Shown piece after piece: positions 8,763 to 16,101 of a stretch of 43,387 nucleotides of DNA (position 1 is its first letter; each line of letters starts with the position of its first letter). The position numbers and the translations under genes are program-made. This DNA is from an uncultured Clostridia bacterium (GTDB lineage: Bacteria > Bacillota > Clostridia > Oscillospirales > Oscillospiraceae): NCBI GenBank assembly GCA_937893605.1, contig CALBGG010000074.1:1-43387 (forward strand), given 5' to 3'. The notes beneath the pieces are model-generated. The model had not been told where the DNA came from and made no database searches. It worked only from the letters and a program-made list of their open reading frames with translations.

Positions 8763-9614
8763 ATGAATGACTATATTAGTTTGCTCCGGCCAAAGCATTA
8801 TTTGAAAAATGTGCTGGTATTGCTGCCGCTGTTTTTCAGCGGGCGCTTTTTTGAAGGGCAGCTGCTCATAAAGGCTGCTGCGGGCTTCGCGGCGTTCTGC
8901 CTGCTTTCGTCGTTTATCTATATTATAAACGATGTTCGGGACGTCGAGTCAGACCGACGGCATCCGACAAAGTGTAAGCGCCCCATAGCAAGCGGAGCGG
9001 TCAGCATTCATTCGGCGCTTGTCATTGCCGCTGTGCTTTTTACTGCGGTGGCAGCGATCTGCGCGCTGATGCGCTTTCCATTAAGTGGGATGGTATGCAT
9101 GGCAGCATACCTTGTCGTCAATATCGGCTACAGCTTTGGTCTAAAGAATGTTCCGATACTTGATGTTGCGCTGCTTGTTTCGGGCTTTTTGCTCCGCGTA
9201 CTGCTCGGCTCGGCGGTAACGGGTATAGTTATCTCAAATTGGCTGTATCTCACGGTCTTGTCCGTTTCCTTCTATCTTGCTCTCGGCAAGCGCCGCGGTG
9301 AGCTGCGCCGGCAGAGCGGCACGACGCGTAAGGTGCTCAAATATTATAATAATGAATTCCTGGACAAGAATATGAATATCTGCCTTACCCTGGCCATAGT
9401 ATTCTATTCGCTTTGGACGGCGGACGCGGCGAATGCGCAGACGCATCTTATTTGGACGGTTCCGCTGGTCATCTGCCTGTGCCTTAAGTACTACCTTACA
9501 ATTGACGGCAACTCCGACGGCGACCCAATAGAGGTCATTTTTCAGGATAAGGTGCTGCTCGCGCTCATAGCGGCCTTTGCTATTCTGACGGTCGTTCTGC
9601 TGTATCTGGTGTAG
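8763..9614 (+). CDS. UbiA-family prenyltransferase, decaprenyl-phosphate phosphoribosyltransferase-like
   Basis: 283 residues with about nine membrane helices. The start MNDYISLLRPKHYLKN and the motif N56-D57-x2-D60-x3-D64-R-x-H-P-x-K-x2-R-P-I-A-S-G match the UbiA subgroup that includes mycobacterial DPPR synthase (Rv3806c), which joins 5-phosphoribosyl diphosphate to a polyprenyl phosphate. The KRRGELR segment (about residue 177) is also usual for this subgroup. It would make a membrane-bound polyprenyl-phosphoryl sugar phosphate on the cytoplasmic face. GAGGTG lies 6 nt before the start. No phosphatase or DprE1/DprE2 epimerase gene is present in the operon, so the final sugar (ribose or another pentose) is open. 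The family call is firm, the substrate inferred. Confidence 0.85.
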   Translation: MNDYISLLRPKHYLKNVLVLLPLFFSGRFFEGQLLIKAAAGFAAFCLLSSFIYIINDVRDVESDRRHPTKCKRPIASGAVSIHSALVIAAVLFTAVAAICALMRFPLSGMVCMAAYLVVNIGYSFGLKNVPILDVALLVSGFLLRVLLGSAVTGIVISNWLYLTVLSVSFYLALGKRRGELRRQSGTTRKVLKYYNNEFLDKNMNICLTLAIVFYSLWTADAANAQTHLIWTVPLVICLCLKYYLTIDGNSDGDPIEVIFQDKVLLALIAAFAILTVVLLYLV

Positions 9615-9617
9615 CCG

Positions 9618-9968
9618 ATGAAAGATAAAATATCGAAAAATCCCGTTATGCGCGGCGTGGCGCTCATGCTCCTGTCCTCACTGTCGACCTGCCTCGGACA
9701 GATGCTGTGGAAGCTGTCGGCAGGCGGAGCGCTTATGCCGCTTATCGGCGGCTTTGCGCTGTACGCGGTCGGTGCGCTGCTTATGATCATAGCCCTGCGC
9801 TACGGTGAGCTCTCGGTGCTCCACCCGATACTCGGCGCCGGGTATGTGCTCTCGCTTTTCATCGGAAGCGCGGTTTTCCGTGAATCGCTGTCGGCATCAA
9901 AGGTGCTCGGAGTTTTGGTCATCATTGCGGGTCTTGTGCTGATAGTACGCGGCGAGGTGAAGAAATGA
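9618..9968 (+). CDS. Half-size EamA/SMR-type membrane protein (ArnE-like)
   Basis: 116 residues with four predicted helices, starting 3 nt after the UbiA gene. The pattern CLGQMLWKLSAG, ALRYGELSVLHPILG and LGVLVIIAGLVLIVRG is that of a half-size EamA protein, the class containing ArnE/ArnF, which flip undecaprenyl-phosphate-aminoarabinose. It is directly followed by a second such gene overlapping by 4 nt. Such pairs commonly act as heterodimers. Next to a polyprenyl-sugar synthase, a flippase role is the most economical reading; a small-multidrug-resistance pump is the alternative. Confidence 0.78.
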   Translation: MKDKISKNPVMRGVALMLLSSLSTCLGQMLWKLSAGGALMPLIGGFALYAVGALLMIIALRYGELSVLHPILGAGYVLSLFIGSAVFRESLSASKVLGVLVIIAGLVLIVRGEVKK

Positions 9969-10294
9969 AGCTCATATTATCTGTTTTTGTCATGACTCTT
10001 TTCGGCTCGCTCGGAGCGCTGCTTTTAAAGCGCGGCTCGGCAAAGGCAAGTGAGCTTAAAAGCCTTGTCACGACGCCGCAGATATGGCTCGGCGGCCTTT
10101 TTTATCTCGCGGGAGCTTTGCTGAATATATATCTTCTGCGCGGCTATTCATATTCTATTGTATATCCGCTGACATCTCTGACCTATGTCTGGTCTCTTAT
10201 CCTCTCGGCTCTTTTGCTGCATGAAAAGGTGACGGTGCAGAAGCTGCTCGGCATCGCTGCGATATGCCTCGGCGCTTTTTTGCTGGTGCAATAA
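9965..10294 (+). CDS. Half-size EamA/SMR-type membrane protein (ArnF-like)
   Basis: 109 residues, four predicted helices, overlapping the preceding gene by 4 nt. It has the matching SMR/EamA pattern (GSLGALLLKRGSAKA, YSYSIVYPLTSLTYVWSL, LLGIAAICLGAFLL). It differs clearly from its neighbour, as expected for partners of a heterodimer rather than a recent duplication. It is the last gene of the operon; a strong terminator follows 8 nt later. Confidence 0.78.
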   Translation: MKLILSVFVMTLFGSLGALLLKRGSAKASELKSLVTTPQIWLGGLFYLAGALLNIYLLRGYSYSIVYPLTSLTYVWSLILSALLLHEKVTVQKLLGIAAICLGAFLLVQ

Positions 10295-10302
10295 GCATAA
10301 TT

Positions 10303-10337
10303 AACGCCCTGTTCTTGCGAACCGGGCGTTTTTTTAC
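10303..10337 (+). terminator. Terminator of the glycosylation operon
   Basis: AACGCCC pairs with GGGCGTT, one mismatch, then GTTC pairs with GAAC around a TTGC loop; a T tract follows. It abuts the stop codon of the convergent MFS gene. Confidence 0.9.
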
Positions 10338-11530
10338 CTTTCGGTAGTCTGTATAGAGCCGAGCATAATGAGCGTTCCGACGGCGGAGACGATAACGCCG
10401 ACAAGCAGCGTGAACTTCGGCGTTGAGGTGTCCAGCAGAAGACCTCCTATGTAGCTTGCGAATATGCTGCCGAGCGTCATCATCGCGGTAACAAAGGCCT
10501 GCCCCTTGACGGCATTGTGCTTTGCTATTACCTCATCAACATACCGCACCGACGCCGGAACGAAAAGCGCAAAGGAAAATGCCTGAAGCGCCTCGGCCGC
10601 GTACAGGGCGGGCAGGCTTGATGAAAGATATATCATGAGCTCCTTGACAGAGAACATGATAACCGCAAACCGCAGAAGAGAGGAGCACTTAAAGCGCTTT
10701 GTAAGCCGCTTAAACAGAAGCATAACCGGAACCTCAACAACTGTCATAAATGCGAGAACATTTCCCATATCCTCGCTGCCGCCGCCTATATTGCGGATAA
10801 ACTCTATCATGAAATTTCCGATCATGCCGTGAGTAAAATAAAGCGTAGCCGTGCCGATAAGAAAAACCATAAAGCGCTTATTCTCCCGTGCAAATTCAAG
10901 AAGACCGCTCGGCTTTTCGGCCATTGCCTGTGCATGGCGCTCGGGAGCCGCAGCGCGCTGCGCCCTGTCACCGGGGATAAACAGCACTGTTGCAAGTCCA
11001 AGCAGCGCAGAGAACAATATAAGCGTCATAGGCACCGCATTTTCGCTTACGCGCTGTACGAGCATGCCGAGAATAACGTTGCACACGGCGTACGAAAGTG
11101 AGCCGAGCGCCCTCGCGCGGCTGAAATTAACGCCGCAGCCCCAGCTTTCAATGTAAAAGCTCAGCGATATGCACAGGGGATTGAGCAGCGTGTTTCCCGC
11201 GACAAGCAGGGCATAGACCCCGATGAGCGAAGCGCTGCCCGACGGCAGGAGATACACCGCCAGCATGAGAAGCGCCGAGAGAACGGCCGTTATCCGTATG
11301 CACCTGAGCAGAGTCCGGCGATTGCTGCGGTCGACATAGCCTGCGATGAGCGGCTGAATGACAAAGCCTATGACATTTCCCAAGGCGAACACGATGCCGA
11401 TCTCGTAATTTGAATAGCCGCGAAATTGAAGAAACACTGTTGTGAAGCAGAAAACCACGGCGCTTGTGACCCAATAGGCGACCTGCAGGAGGGAATAATC
11501 TATATTAAGCTTCTTTTCGGATAAATTCAT
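10334..11530 (-). CDS. Major facilitator superfamily transporter (MFS_1-like)
   Basis: 398 residues with about 12 hydrophobic helices. The N-terminal part (WVTSAVVFCFTTVFLQFRGY, SNYEIGIVFALGNVIGFVIQPL, then GYVDRSNRR after helix 2) resembles the MFS group that includes LacY/HcaT-like proton symporters. The GxxxD-RxxRR loop between helices 2 and 3 is the usual MFS signature. Substrate cannot be read from sequence. The gene stands alone with its own promoter upstream and faces the glycosylation operon tail to tail. Confidence 0.85.
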   Translation of the reverse strand: MNLSEKKLNIDYSLLQVAYWVTSAVVFCFTTVFLQFRGYSNYEIGIVFALGNVIGFVIQPLIAGYVDRSNRRTLLRCIRITAVLSALLMLAVYLLPSGSASLIGVYALLVAGNTLLNPLCISLSFYIESWGCGVNFSRARALGSLSYAVCNVILGMLVQRVSENAVPMTLILFSALLGLATVLFIPGDRAQRAAAPERHAQAMAEKPSGLLEFARENKRFMVFLIGTATLYFTHGMIGNFMIEFIRNIGGGSEDMGNVLAFMTVVEVPVMLLFKRLTKRFKCSSLLRFAVIMFSVKELMIYLSSSLPALYAAEALQAFSFALFVPASVRYVDEVIAKHNAVKGQAFVTAMMTLGSIFASYIGGLLLDTSTPKFTLLVGVIVSAVGTLIMLGSIQTTER

Positions 11531-11567
11531 GCTCTTAATGCCCTTTTAAGACGATTTTGCGGCAAGT

Positions 11568-11596
11568 ATTATATCATCATTGCCCGCAAATAACAA
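11568..11596 (-). promoter_or_regulatory. Promoter of the MFS transporter gene
   Basis: On the minus strand TTGTTA, 17-nt spacer and TATAAT preceded by TGA, giving an extended -10; about 38 nt upstream of the start codon. Confidence 0.6.
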
Positions 11597-11679
11597 GCAA
11601 GCGGCAGCGCGCTGGCGGGAGTATTTTTTAAACTGCACTTAAATATGTGCGGAACGGGCAAGTTTATAGGTATAAAGGC

Positions 11680-11708
11680 TTGCAATTGCGCATAAATATG
11701 TCTATAAT
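11680..11708 (+). promoter_or_regulatory. Promoter of the alanine symporter gene
   Basis: TTGCAA, 17-nt spacer, consensus TATAAT; about 50 nt upstream of the start codon at 11762. The 231-base divergent region holds this and the MFS promoter and no further gene. Confidence 0.65.
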
Positions 11709-11761
11709 GTAAACATCGCGAAATATTCGACAAAATAACAGATGAGAGAGGTATTTAAAGA

Positions 11762-13183
11762 ATGATCGAAGCGATCCATGGCGTTATCAACGCAATAAGC
11801 GGCTTTTTGTATCAGCCGTATATAGTTCCGCTGTTCCTCGTGGCGGCAGGACTTTACTTCACCGTCCGCACCGGCCTTTTGCAGATCCGCCTGTTCGGCG
11901 AGTCGATAAAGGTCGTGAGCGAAAAGCCCAAGGACAAGAAATCGGTTTCCTCGTTCGGCGCACTCATGGTATCGACAGCGTCCCGCGTCGGCACGGGCAA
12001 CATCATCGGCGTTTCCACGGCTATCTGCCTCGGCGGCTTCGGCGCTATCTTCTGGATGTGGATAACCGCCATCCTCGGCGGCGCCTCGGCGTTTATAGAG
12101 TCAACCCTCGCGCAGATCTATAAGCACAAGGATCCCGACGGCAGCTACTACGGCGGCCCCTCGTACTACATGCAGAACGCGCTCAAGCAGCGCTGGCTGG
12201 GCGTTATTTTTGCCGTTATCCTTATCCTGACCTATGTTGTCGGCTACAATATGCTTGCATCCTTCAACACCCAGGATACCTTCAAGACCTTCAGCTTCTA
12301 CGATAAGACCACGACCCCGATCGTCATCGGCGCTATCCTTGCCGTTCTGTTCGCGGCCTGCGTCCTCGGCGGCGGCAAGCGCCTTACGAACATTACCGGC
12401 GTCCTCGTTCCGGTAATGGGTCTTCTGTACATAATCGTATCCCTTATCGTCGTAATCATGAATATAACGACTCTGCCTCTGGTGCTCAAGAACATCTTCG
12501 TCGCGGCGTTTGACTTCAAGGCGATATTCGGCGGCTTTGCAGGCTCCTGCATGATGTGGGGCATTAAGCGCGGCCTTTACTCCAACGAAGCCGGTATGGG
12601 CTCGGCTCCCAACGCGGCGGCCTCAGCCGACGTGTCGCACCCGGTAAAGCAGGGACTTGTTCAGATGCTGTCTGTATTTATCGACACGCTGCTCGTTTGT
12701 ACCGCTACGGCAATGATGTGCATGTGCGCAAACCCGGAGGGGCTCGTTGCGGAGGCGGCCGGCGCAGCTTATGTCCAGCAGTCCATGCATATGGCGCTGG
12801 GTAACTTCGGCCCGATATTTATTGCGGTTGCAATGAGCCTGTTTGCTTTCACGACCCTTATCGGCAACTACTATTACACTGAGGGCTGCCTTAAGTTCAT
12901 ACTCAAGCGCACCCCGTCGAAAACGTTTATGCTTATCTTCCGCCTGATAGCAACGGCGCTCGTATTTGTCGGCGCGCTGCTGTCTGCCGGCATCGTTTGG
13001 GATACCGCCGATATGCTCCAGGGCTGCATGGTCATTATAAACGTTCCCGTTATTATTATCATCGCAAAGCCCGCTCTCGCCGCGCTCAAGGATTATATGG
13101 CGCAGCGCAAAGAGGGCAAGAACCCCGTGTTCAGATCCTCAAACATCGGCCTCGAGGGAAAGACCGAGTGCTGGGAAGACTGA
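11762..13183 (+). CDS. Sodium:alanine symporter, AGCS family
   Basis: 473 residues with about 11 helices. It carries family hallmarks: GTGNIIGVSTAICLGGFGAIFW, GGASAFIESTLAQIYK, the loop DGSYYGGPSYYMQ, NEAGMGSAPNAAASADVSHPV and FAFTTLIGNYYYTEGCL. AGCS proteins import alanine or glycine (some glutamine) with sodium or protons. GAGAGAGG lies upstream of the start. It has its own promoter and terminator. The exact amino acid is not determinable from sequence. Confidence 0.95.
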   Translation: MIEAIHGVINAISGFLYQPYIVPLFLVAAGLYFTVRTGLLQIRLFGESIKVVSEKPKDKKSVSSFGALMVSTASRVGTGNIIGVSTAICLGGFGAIFWMWITAILGGASAFIESTLAQIYKHKDPDGSYYGGPSYYMQNALKQRWLGVIFAVILILTYVVGYNMLASFNTQDTFKTFSFYDKTTTPIVIGAILAVLFAACVLGGGKRLTNITGVLVPVMGLLYIIVSLIVVIMNITTLPLVLKNIFVAAFDFKAIFGGFAGSCMMWGIKRGLYSNEAGMGSAPNAAASADVSHPVKQGLVQMLSVFIDTLLVCTATAMMCMCANPEGLVAEAAGAAYVQQSMHMALGNFGPIFIAVAMSLFAFTTLIGNYYYTEGCLKFILKRTPSKTFMLIFRLIATALVFVGALLSAGIVWDTADMLQGCMVIINVPVIIIIAKPALAALKDYMAQRKEGKNPVFRSSNIGLEGKTECWED

Positions 13184-13200
13184 TAATTGCATAGATTTGA

Positions 13201-13233
13201 AAAGGCCGGCTTGCACGCCGGCCTTTTCTTTTT
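13201..13233 (+). terminator. Terminator after the alanine symporter gene
   Basis: A perfect 10-bp stem (AAAGGCCGGC with GCCGGCCTTT, 6-nt loop) followed by a T-rich run. Confidence 0.92.
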
Positions 13234-13270
13234 GCTCCGTGTATTGTATAATCGTAAAAAAGGAGCTGAG

Positions 13271-14059
13271 ATGATGAATGATTTTGAACGTGAGTGGAAA
13301 AAGCAGCTTGCCGCCGAGAAAAAATATATAGACGAGCGGGCAAAGCGCGGCGATAGTCGGTTGAACAGCTTTTTGCAGACCAAAGTGCCCGATAAGCTCA
13401 AATTTACGCTCGATGAGGGCTTTGCAAAAGCATTTGAACTTATTTTCGCAAAGGGAACCGGCATTATAGAAAAAACCTATAACCGCCGCGATATTGAGCG
13501 CAGCAGCCGTGTGCTGCGAATTATCGCACAGAATAACCCGACAAAGCGCAGCCTGCGTGACGCATCACAAGGCTCGGCAGCTCAGAAAACGAAGAACACG
13601 GTACTCTCGGGCATCTCCGGCATCGGCATGGGACTTATCGGCGTCGGCATACCAGATATCCCGGTGTTCACCGCTATGCTTTTAAAGAGCATTTACGAGA
13701 TATCGCTCGGCTATGGCTACGATTACGATAAAATGGACGAAAAGTATTTCATACTGCTCGTGATAGGCGCGGCTCTTCGCTATGGTGACGAGCTCAAAGC
13801 TGCCGACGACAGAGTAAATTATTTCATCGAGCACGGCGCAGAGCCAGACGCGGAGACAATGAAAACAGAGGTGCGCATTGCTGCCGAGGGTCTGTCGGGC
13901 GAGCTTTTGTATATGAAGTTTTTGCAGGGCATACCCGTTGTCGGTGCGGTCGGCGGGGCGTATGACCCGATATATATTGACCGTATTACGCGCTATGCGA
14001 GCATGAAATACAATCGCAGGTTTCTGCATGATATTAAAGCTCAGGACTTAAATTGTTAA
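13271..14059 (+). CDS. EcsC-family protein
   Basis: 262 residues from the ATG at 13271 (a second ATG follows directly), placed just after AAGGAG. An in-frame start at 13187 is rejected because it would read through the preceding terminator. The central glycine-rich hydrophobic stretch GISGIGMGLIGVGIPDIPVF followed by KSIYEISLGYGYD is typical of EcsC-family proteins, named after the third gene of the Bacillus ecsABC operon; their biochemical role is not established. No ABC transporter of the ecsAB type is adjacent. The protein is otherwise charged and probably peripheral to the membrane. Confidence 0.8.
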   Translation: MMNDFEREWKKQLAAEKKYIDERAKRGDSRLNSFLQTKVPDKLKFTLDEGFAKAFELIFAKGTGIIEKTYNRRDIERSSRVLRIIAQNNPTKRSLRDASQGSAAQKTKNTVLSGISGIGMGLIGVGIPDIPVFTAMLLKSIYEISLGYGYDYDKMDEKYFILLVIGAALRYGDELKAADDRVNYFIEHGAEPDAETMKTEVRIAAEGLSGELLYMKFLQGIPVVGAVGGAYDPIYIDRITRYASMKYNRRFLHDIKAQDLNC

Positions 14060-14069
14060 CAGATCCTGC

Positions 14070-14098
14070 TTGACAAATAAGTTTTGCAAGTGTATATT
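14070..14098 (+). promoter_or_regulatory. Strong sigma-A promoter of the zinc-uptake operon
   Basis: Consensus TTGACA, 17-nt spacer, TATATT. The predicted transcript start near 14105 gives a leader of about 65 nt before the first gene. Confidence 0.7.
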
Positions 14099-14114
14099 GT
14101 TTGCCATCGGCAGG

Positions 14115-14125
14115 TGAGAATCTCA
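14115..14125 (+). promoter_or_regulatory. Small palindrome in the zinc-operon leader, possible metalloregulator site
   Basis: TGAGAATCTCA is a perfect inverted repeat with a 1-nt centre, about 10-20 nt after the predicted transcript start. Fur-family regulators such as Zur bind inverted repeats of this general size, but it does not match the Bacillus Zur box. Offered only as a candidate. Confidence 0.3.
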
Positions 14126-14170
14126 TTTGCTGAGTGATAACAGCGTGTTGACCGTAAGGAGGTGAGCGTA

Positions 14171-14467
14171 ATGACAAACAAAAAAAGAGCCGTAGCTTTA
14201 TTTGCTGCCGTGGCGTTTGTGTTCGTTATGCTCTTTTCCGTGGTCTACATTGCAGCGGAGTCTGACCATGACTGCGCAGGCAGCGACTGTCAGATATGTT
14301 ATCAGATAAGCGTATGCCAGCACACACTCAGAAGCGTTCTTCTGATCGCTTGCTCTGTGCTTTCCACCGCCACAATAGTGTGTGTCCTGTGCAGGTGGGT
14401 CTCGTGCGCTGCGGATTCCGCAATATTCTGCACTTTGGTATCGCTCAAGGTGAAGCTTTCGGATTAA
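14171..14467 (+). CDS. Small Cys-rich membrane protein at head of the zinc operon
   Basis: 98 residues from the ATG at 14171, 7 nt after a perfect AGGAGG; a GTG at 14162 is in frame but overlaps that site. Helix 1 spans about residues 7-28. It is followed by ESDHDCAGSDCQICYQISVC, a His/Cys/Asp-rich segment predicted to face outward, then a second and perhaps third hydrophobic segment with further cysteines (IVCVLCRWVSC). I do not recognise a named family; similar small proteins with a DHDCxGxDCxxC pattern occur beside metal transporters in Clostridia as far as I recall. Its place as the first gene before znuA and its thiol/His pattern suggest zinc handling or sensing, which is inference. Confidence 0.7.
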   Translation: MTNKKRAVALFAAVAFVFVMLFSVVYIAAESDHDCAGSDCQICYQISVCQHTLRSVLLIACSVLSTATIVCVLCRWVSCAADSAIFCTLVSLKVKLSD

Positions 14468-14484
14468 AAAAATAAGAGTATTTA

Positions 14485-14542
14485 ACAAGGGTGAAGTCTA
14501 TCCGTTTTCGGATAGACTATTCGGCGTTGCCGCGGCCCTTGT
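14485..14542 (+). promoter_or_regulatory. Branched RNA structure (predicted three-way junction) before znuA
   Basis: ACAAGGG (14485-14491) can pair with CCCTTGT (14536-14542), enclosing a perfect 10-bp hairpin with TTTT loop (14495-14518) and a 4-bp hairpin CGGC-GTT-GCCG (14522-14532). Five T residues follow at 14544. It could act as a leaky terminator that sets lower expression of znuABC, or as a regulated attenuator or metal-responsive element. Pairing was read by eye. Confidence 0.55.
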
Positions 14543-14586
14543 ATTTTTGCGCTTATTTTTAATGATCCGGAGGTAATTTCACAAAA

Positions 14587-16089
14587 ATGAAAAAGACAAT
14601 TGCGCTGCTTTTGGCGCTTATGCTGCTCGCCGGCGTGCTTGCCGGCTGCGGAAACGGGGACGATCAGGCCAAGGACGACAGACTGAGCGTTGTCACTACT
14701 ATTTTTCCCGAATATGACTGGGTGCGCCAGATCCTCGGCGATAAGGCGGATAATGCGGATATAACGATGCTGCTGGATAACGGCGTTGACCTTCACAGCT
14801 ATCAGCCCACTGCCGACGATATCGTCAAGATATCAAATTGCGACCTGTTCATTTATGTCGGCGGCGAGTCGGACGAGTGGGTCGAGGATGCGCTTAAAAA
14901 TGCTGCCAACAAGGATATGAAGGTCATAAACCTTTTGAAGGTTCTCGGCGATTCGGTCAAAACCGAGGAGACAGTTGAGGGTATGCAGGAGGAAGATCAC
15001 GATCATGGGCACGATGAGGAAATAACAAAGGATGATATTGAGGATCGTTCGCTGTCTGATTTCGCCGGCGAGTGGAAGTCGCTGTATCCGTACCTCATTA
15101 ACGGCGATCTTGACGAATACTGCGAGCATAAGGCCGAAGAGGATGATGACAGCTCCACTACCAAGGAAACCTATCTTGAGAAATACAAAGCATCATGGAA
15201 GTGTGATGCCGAAAAGATATCGATCGAAGGAAATAAGATAACATTCACATATACTGACGGCAAGAGCGTTACTGCCGAATACAGCTATGCCGGCTATCAG
15301 CCGAAGCTCAATGATGAGGGAGAGATAGCGAGCGTCCGATATCAGTTTGAAACGACAAGCGCTGACGCTCCCAAATACGTTCAGTTCAATGACCACGGTC
15401 ATGAGCCCGGCGAGGCAGAGCATTTCCATATTTACTTCGGCAATGACGGCTTTGACGCTCTGATGGATTCGAAAACAAACCCCTTCTTCGTTAAGGATGA
15501 GCTTTCTGCCGATGAGATCGTTGAAGAGCTTATGGGACACAGCCACGAGGAGGAAAGCGACGAGCACGTCTGGCTTTCTCTTAAAAACGCAGAAACGCTT
15601 GTGAGCGCCATCTCCGATGCGCTTGAGCAGCTCGACCCGGATAATAAGGACGCTTATTCGGCAAATACCGAGGCATATGTAAAGCGCCTATCCGCTCTTG
15701 ACAGCGAATATCAGAAGGCTGTGGACAGCGGTAAATACAAAACGCTGCTGTTCGGCGACCGTTTCCCGTTCCGCTATCTGGTAGATGATTACGGGCTTGA
15801 ATACTATGCCGCTTTTGTCGGCTGCTCGGCCGAAACCGAGGCGAGCTTTGAGACCATTTCGTTCCTTGCAAAGAAGGTCGATGAGCTGAAGCTGCCCTGT
15901 GTTCTGACCATTGAGGGTACGCAGCACAAGATAGCAGAGACAATAGTTCAGAACACAGCCGAGAAAAATCAGAAGATACTGACTATGGACTCCATGCAGT
16001 CCACCACCTCCAAGGATGTGGAAAACGGCACGACCTATCTTTCCGTGATGGAAAAGAACCTCACAGTGCTTAAAGAAGCATTGGGTTAA
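14587..16089 (+). CDS. znuA: Zinc ABC transporter substrate-binding lipoprotein, ZnuA/AdcA type with internal ZinT domain
   Basis: 500 residues; a plain ZnuA is about 300. Signal peptide with lipobox LAGC (Cys21). Residues about 32-135 are the N-terminal lobe of the cluster A-I metal-binding protein, with His70 in DLHSYQPTADD. A short His/Asp loop DHDHGHDE (137-144) is followed by a ZinT domain (about 149-318): DRSLSDFAGEWKSLYPYL, KYVQFNDH, the zinc motif EHFHIYFGND (His279, His281) and SADEIVEELMGH. The C-terminal lobe resumes at DEHVWLSLKNAE (His327). In streptococcal AdcA the ZinT domain is C-terminal; here it sits inside the ZnuA fold. The third ZnuA ligand region reads FGDRFPFRY without the usual His. 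GGAGGT lies 12 nt before the ATG, longer than usual. znuC follows 12 nt later. Confidence 0.93.
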   Translation: MKKTIALLLALMLLAGVLAGCGNGDDQAKDDRLSVVTTIFPEYDWVRQILGDKADNADITMLLDNGVDLHSYQPTADDIVKISNCDLFIYVGGESDEWVEDALKNAANKDMKVINLLKVLGDSVKTEETVEGMQEEDHDHGHDEEITKDDIEDRSLSDFAGEWKSLYPYLINGDLDEYCEHKAEEDDDSSTTKETYLEKYKASWKCDAEKISIEGNKITFTYTDGKSVTAEYSYAGYQPKLNDEGEIASVRYQFETTSADAPKYVQFNDHGHEPGEAEHFHIYFGNDGFDALMDSKTNPFFVKDELSADEIVEELMGHSHEEESDEHVWLSLKNAETLVSAISDALEQLDPDNKDAYSANTEAYVKRLSALDSEYQKAVDSGKYKTLLFGDRFPFRYLVDDYGLEYYAAFVGCSAETEASFETISFLAKKVDELKLPCVLTIEGTQHKIAETIVQNTAEKNQKILTMDSMQSTTSKDVENGTTYLSVMEKNLTVLKEALG

Positions 16090-16101
16090 GGAGGGAAGCT
16101 C

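Noticed and set aside
13187..13270. N-terminal extension of the EcsC-family protein
   Set aside because: The in-frame extension runs through the terminator hairpin at 13201-13233 and through a possible promoter; the start at 13271 has a good AAGGAG.
14049..14060. TTAAATTGTTAA resembling an AdcR (TTAACYRGTTAA) zinc-repressor site
   Set aside because: It matches imperfectly, overlaps the stop codon of the EcsC gene, and AdcR is mainly known from streptococci and relatives.
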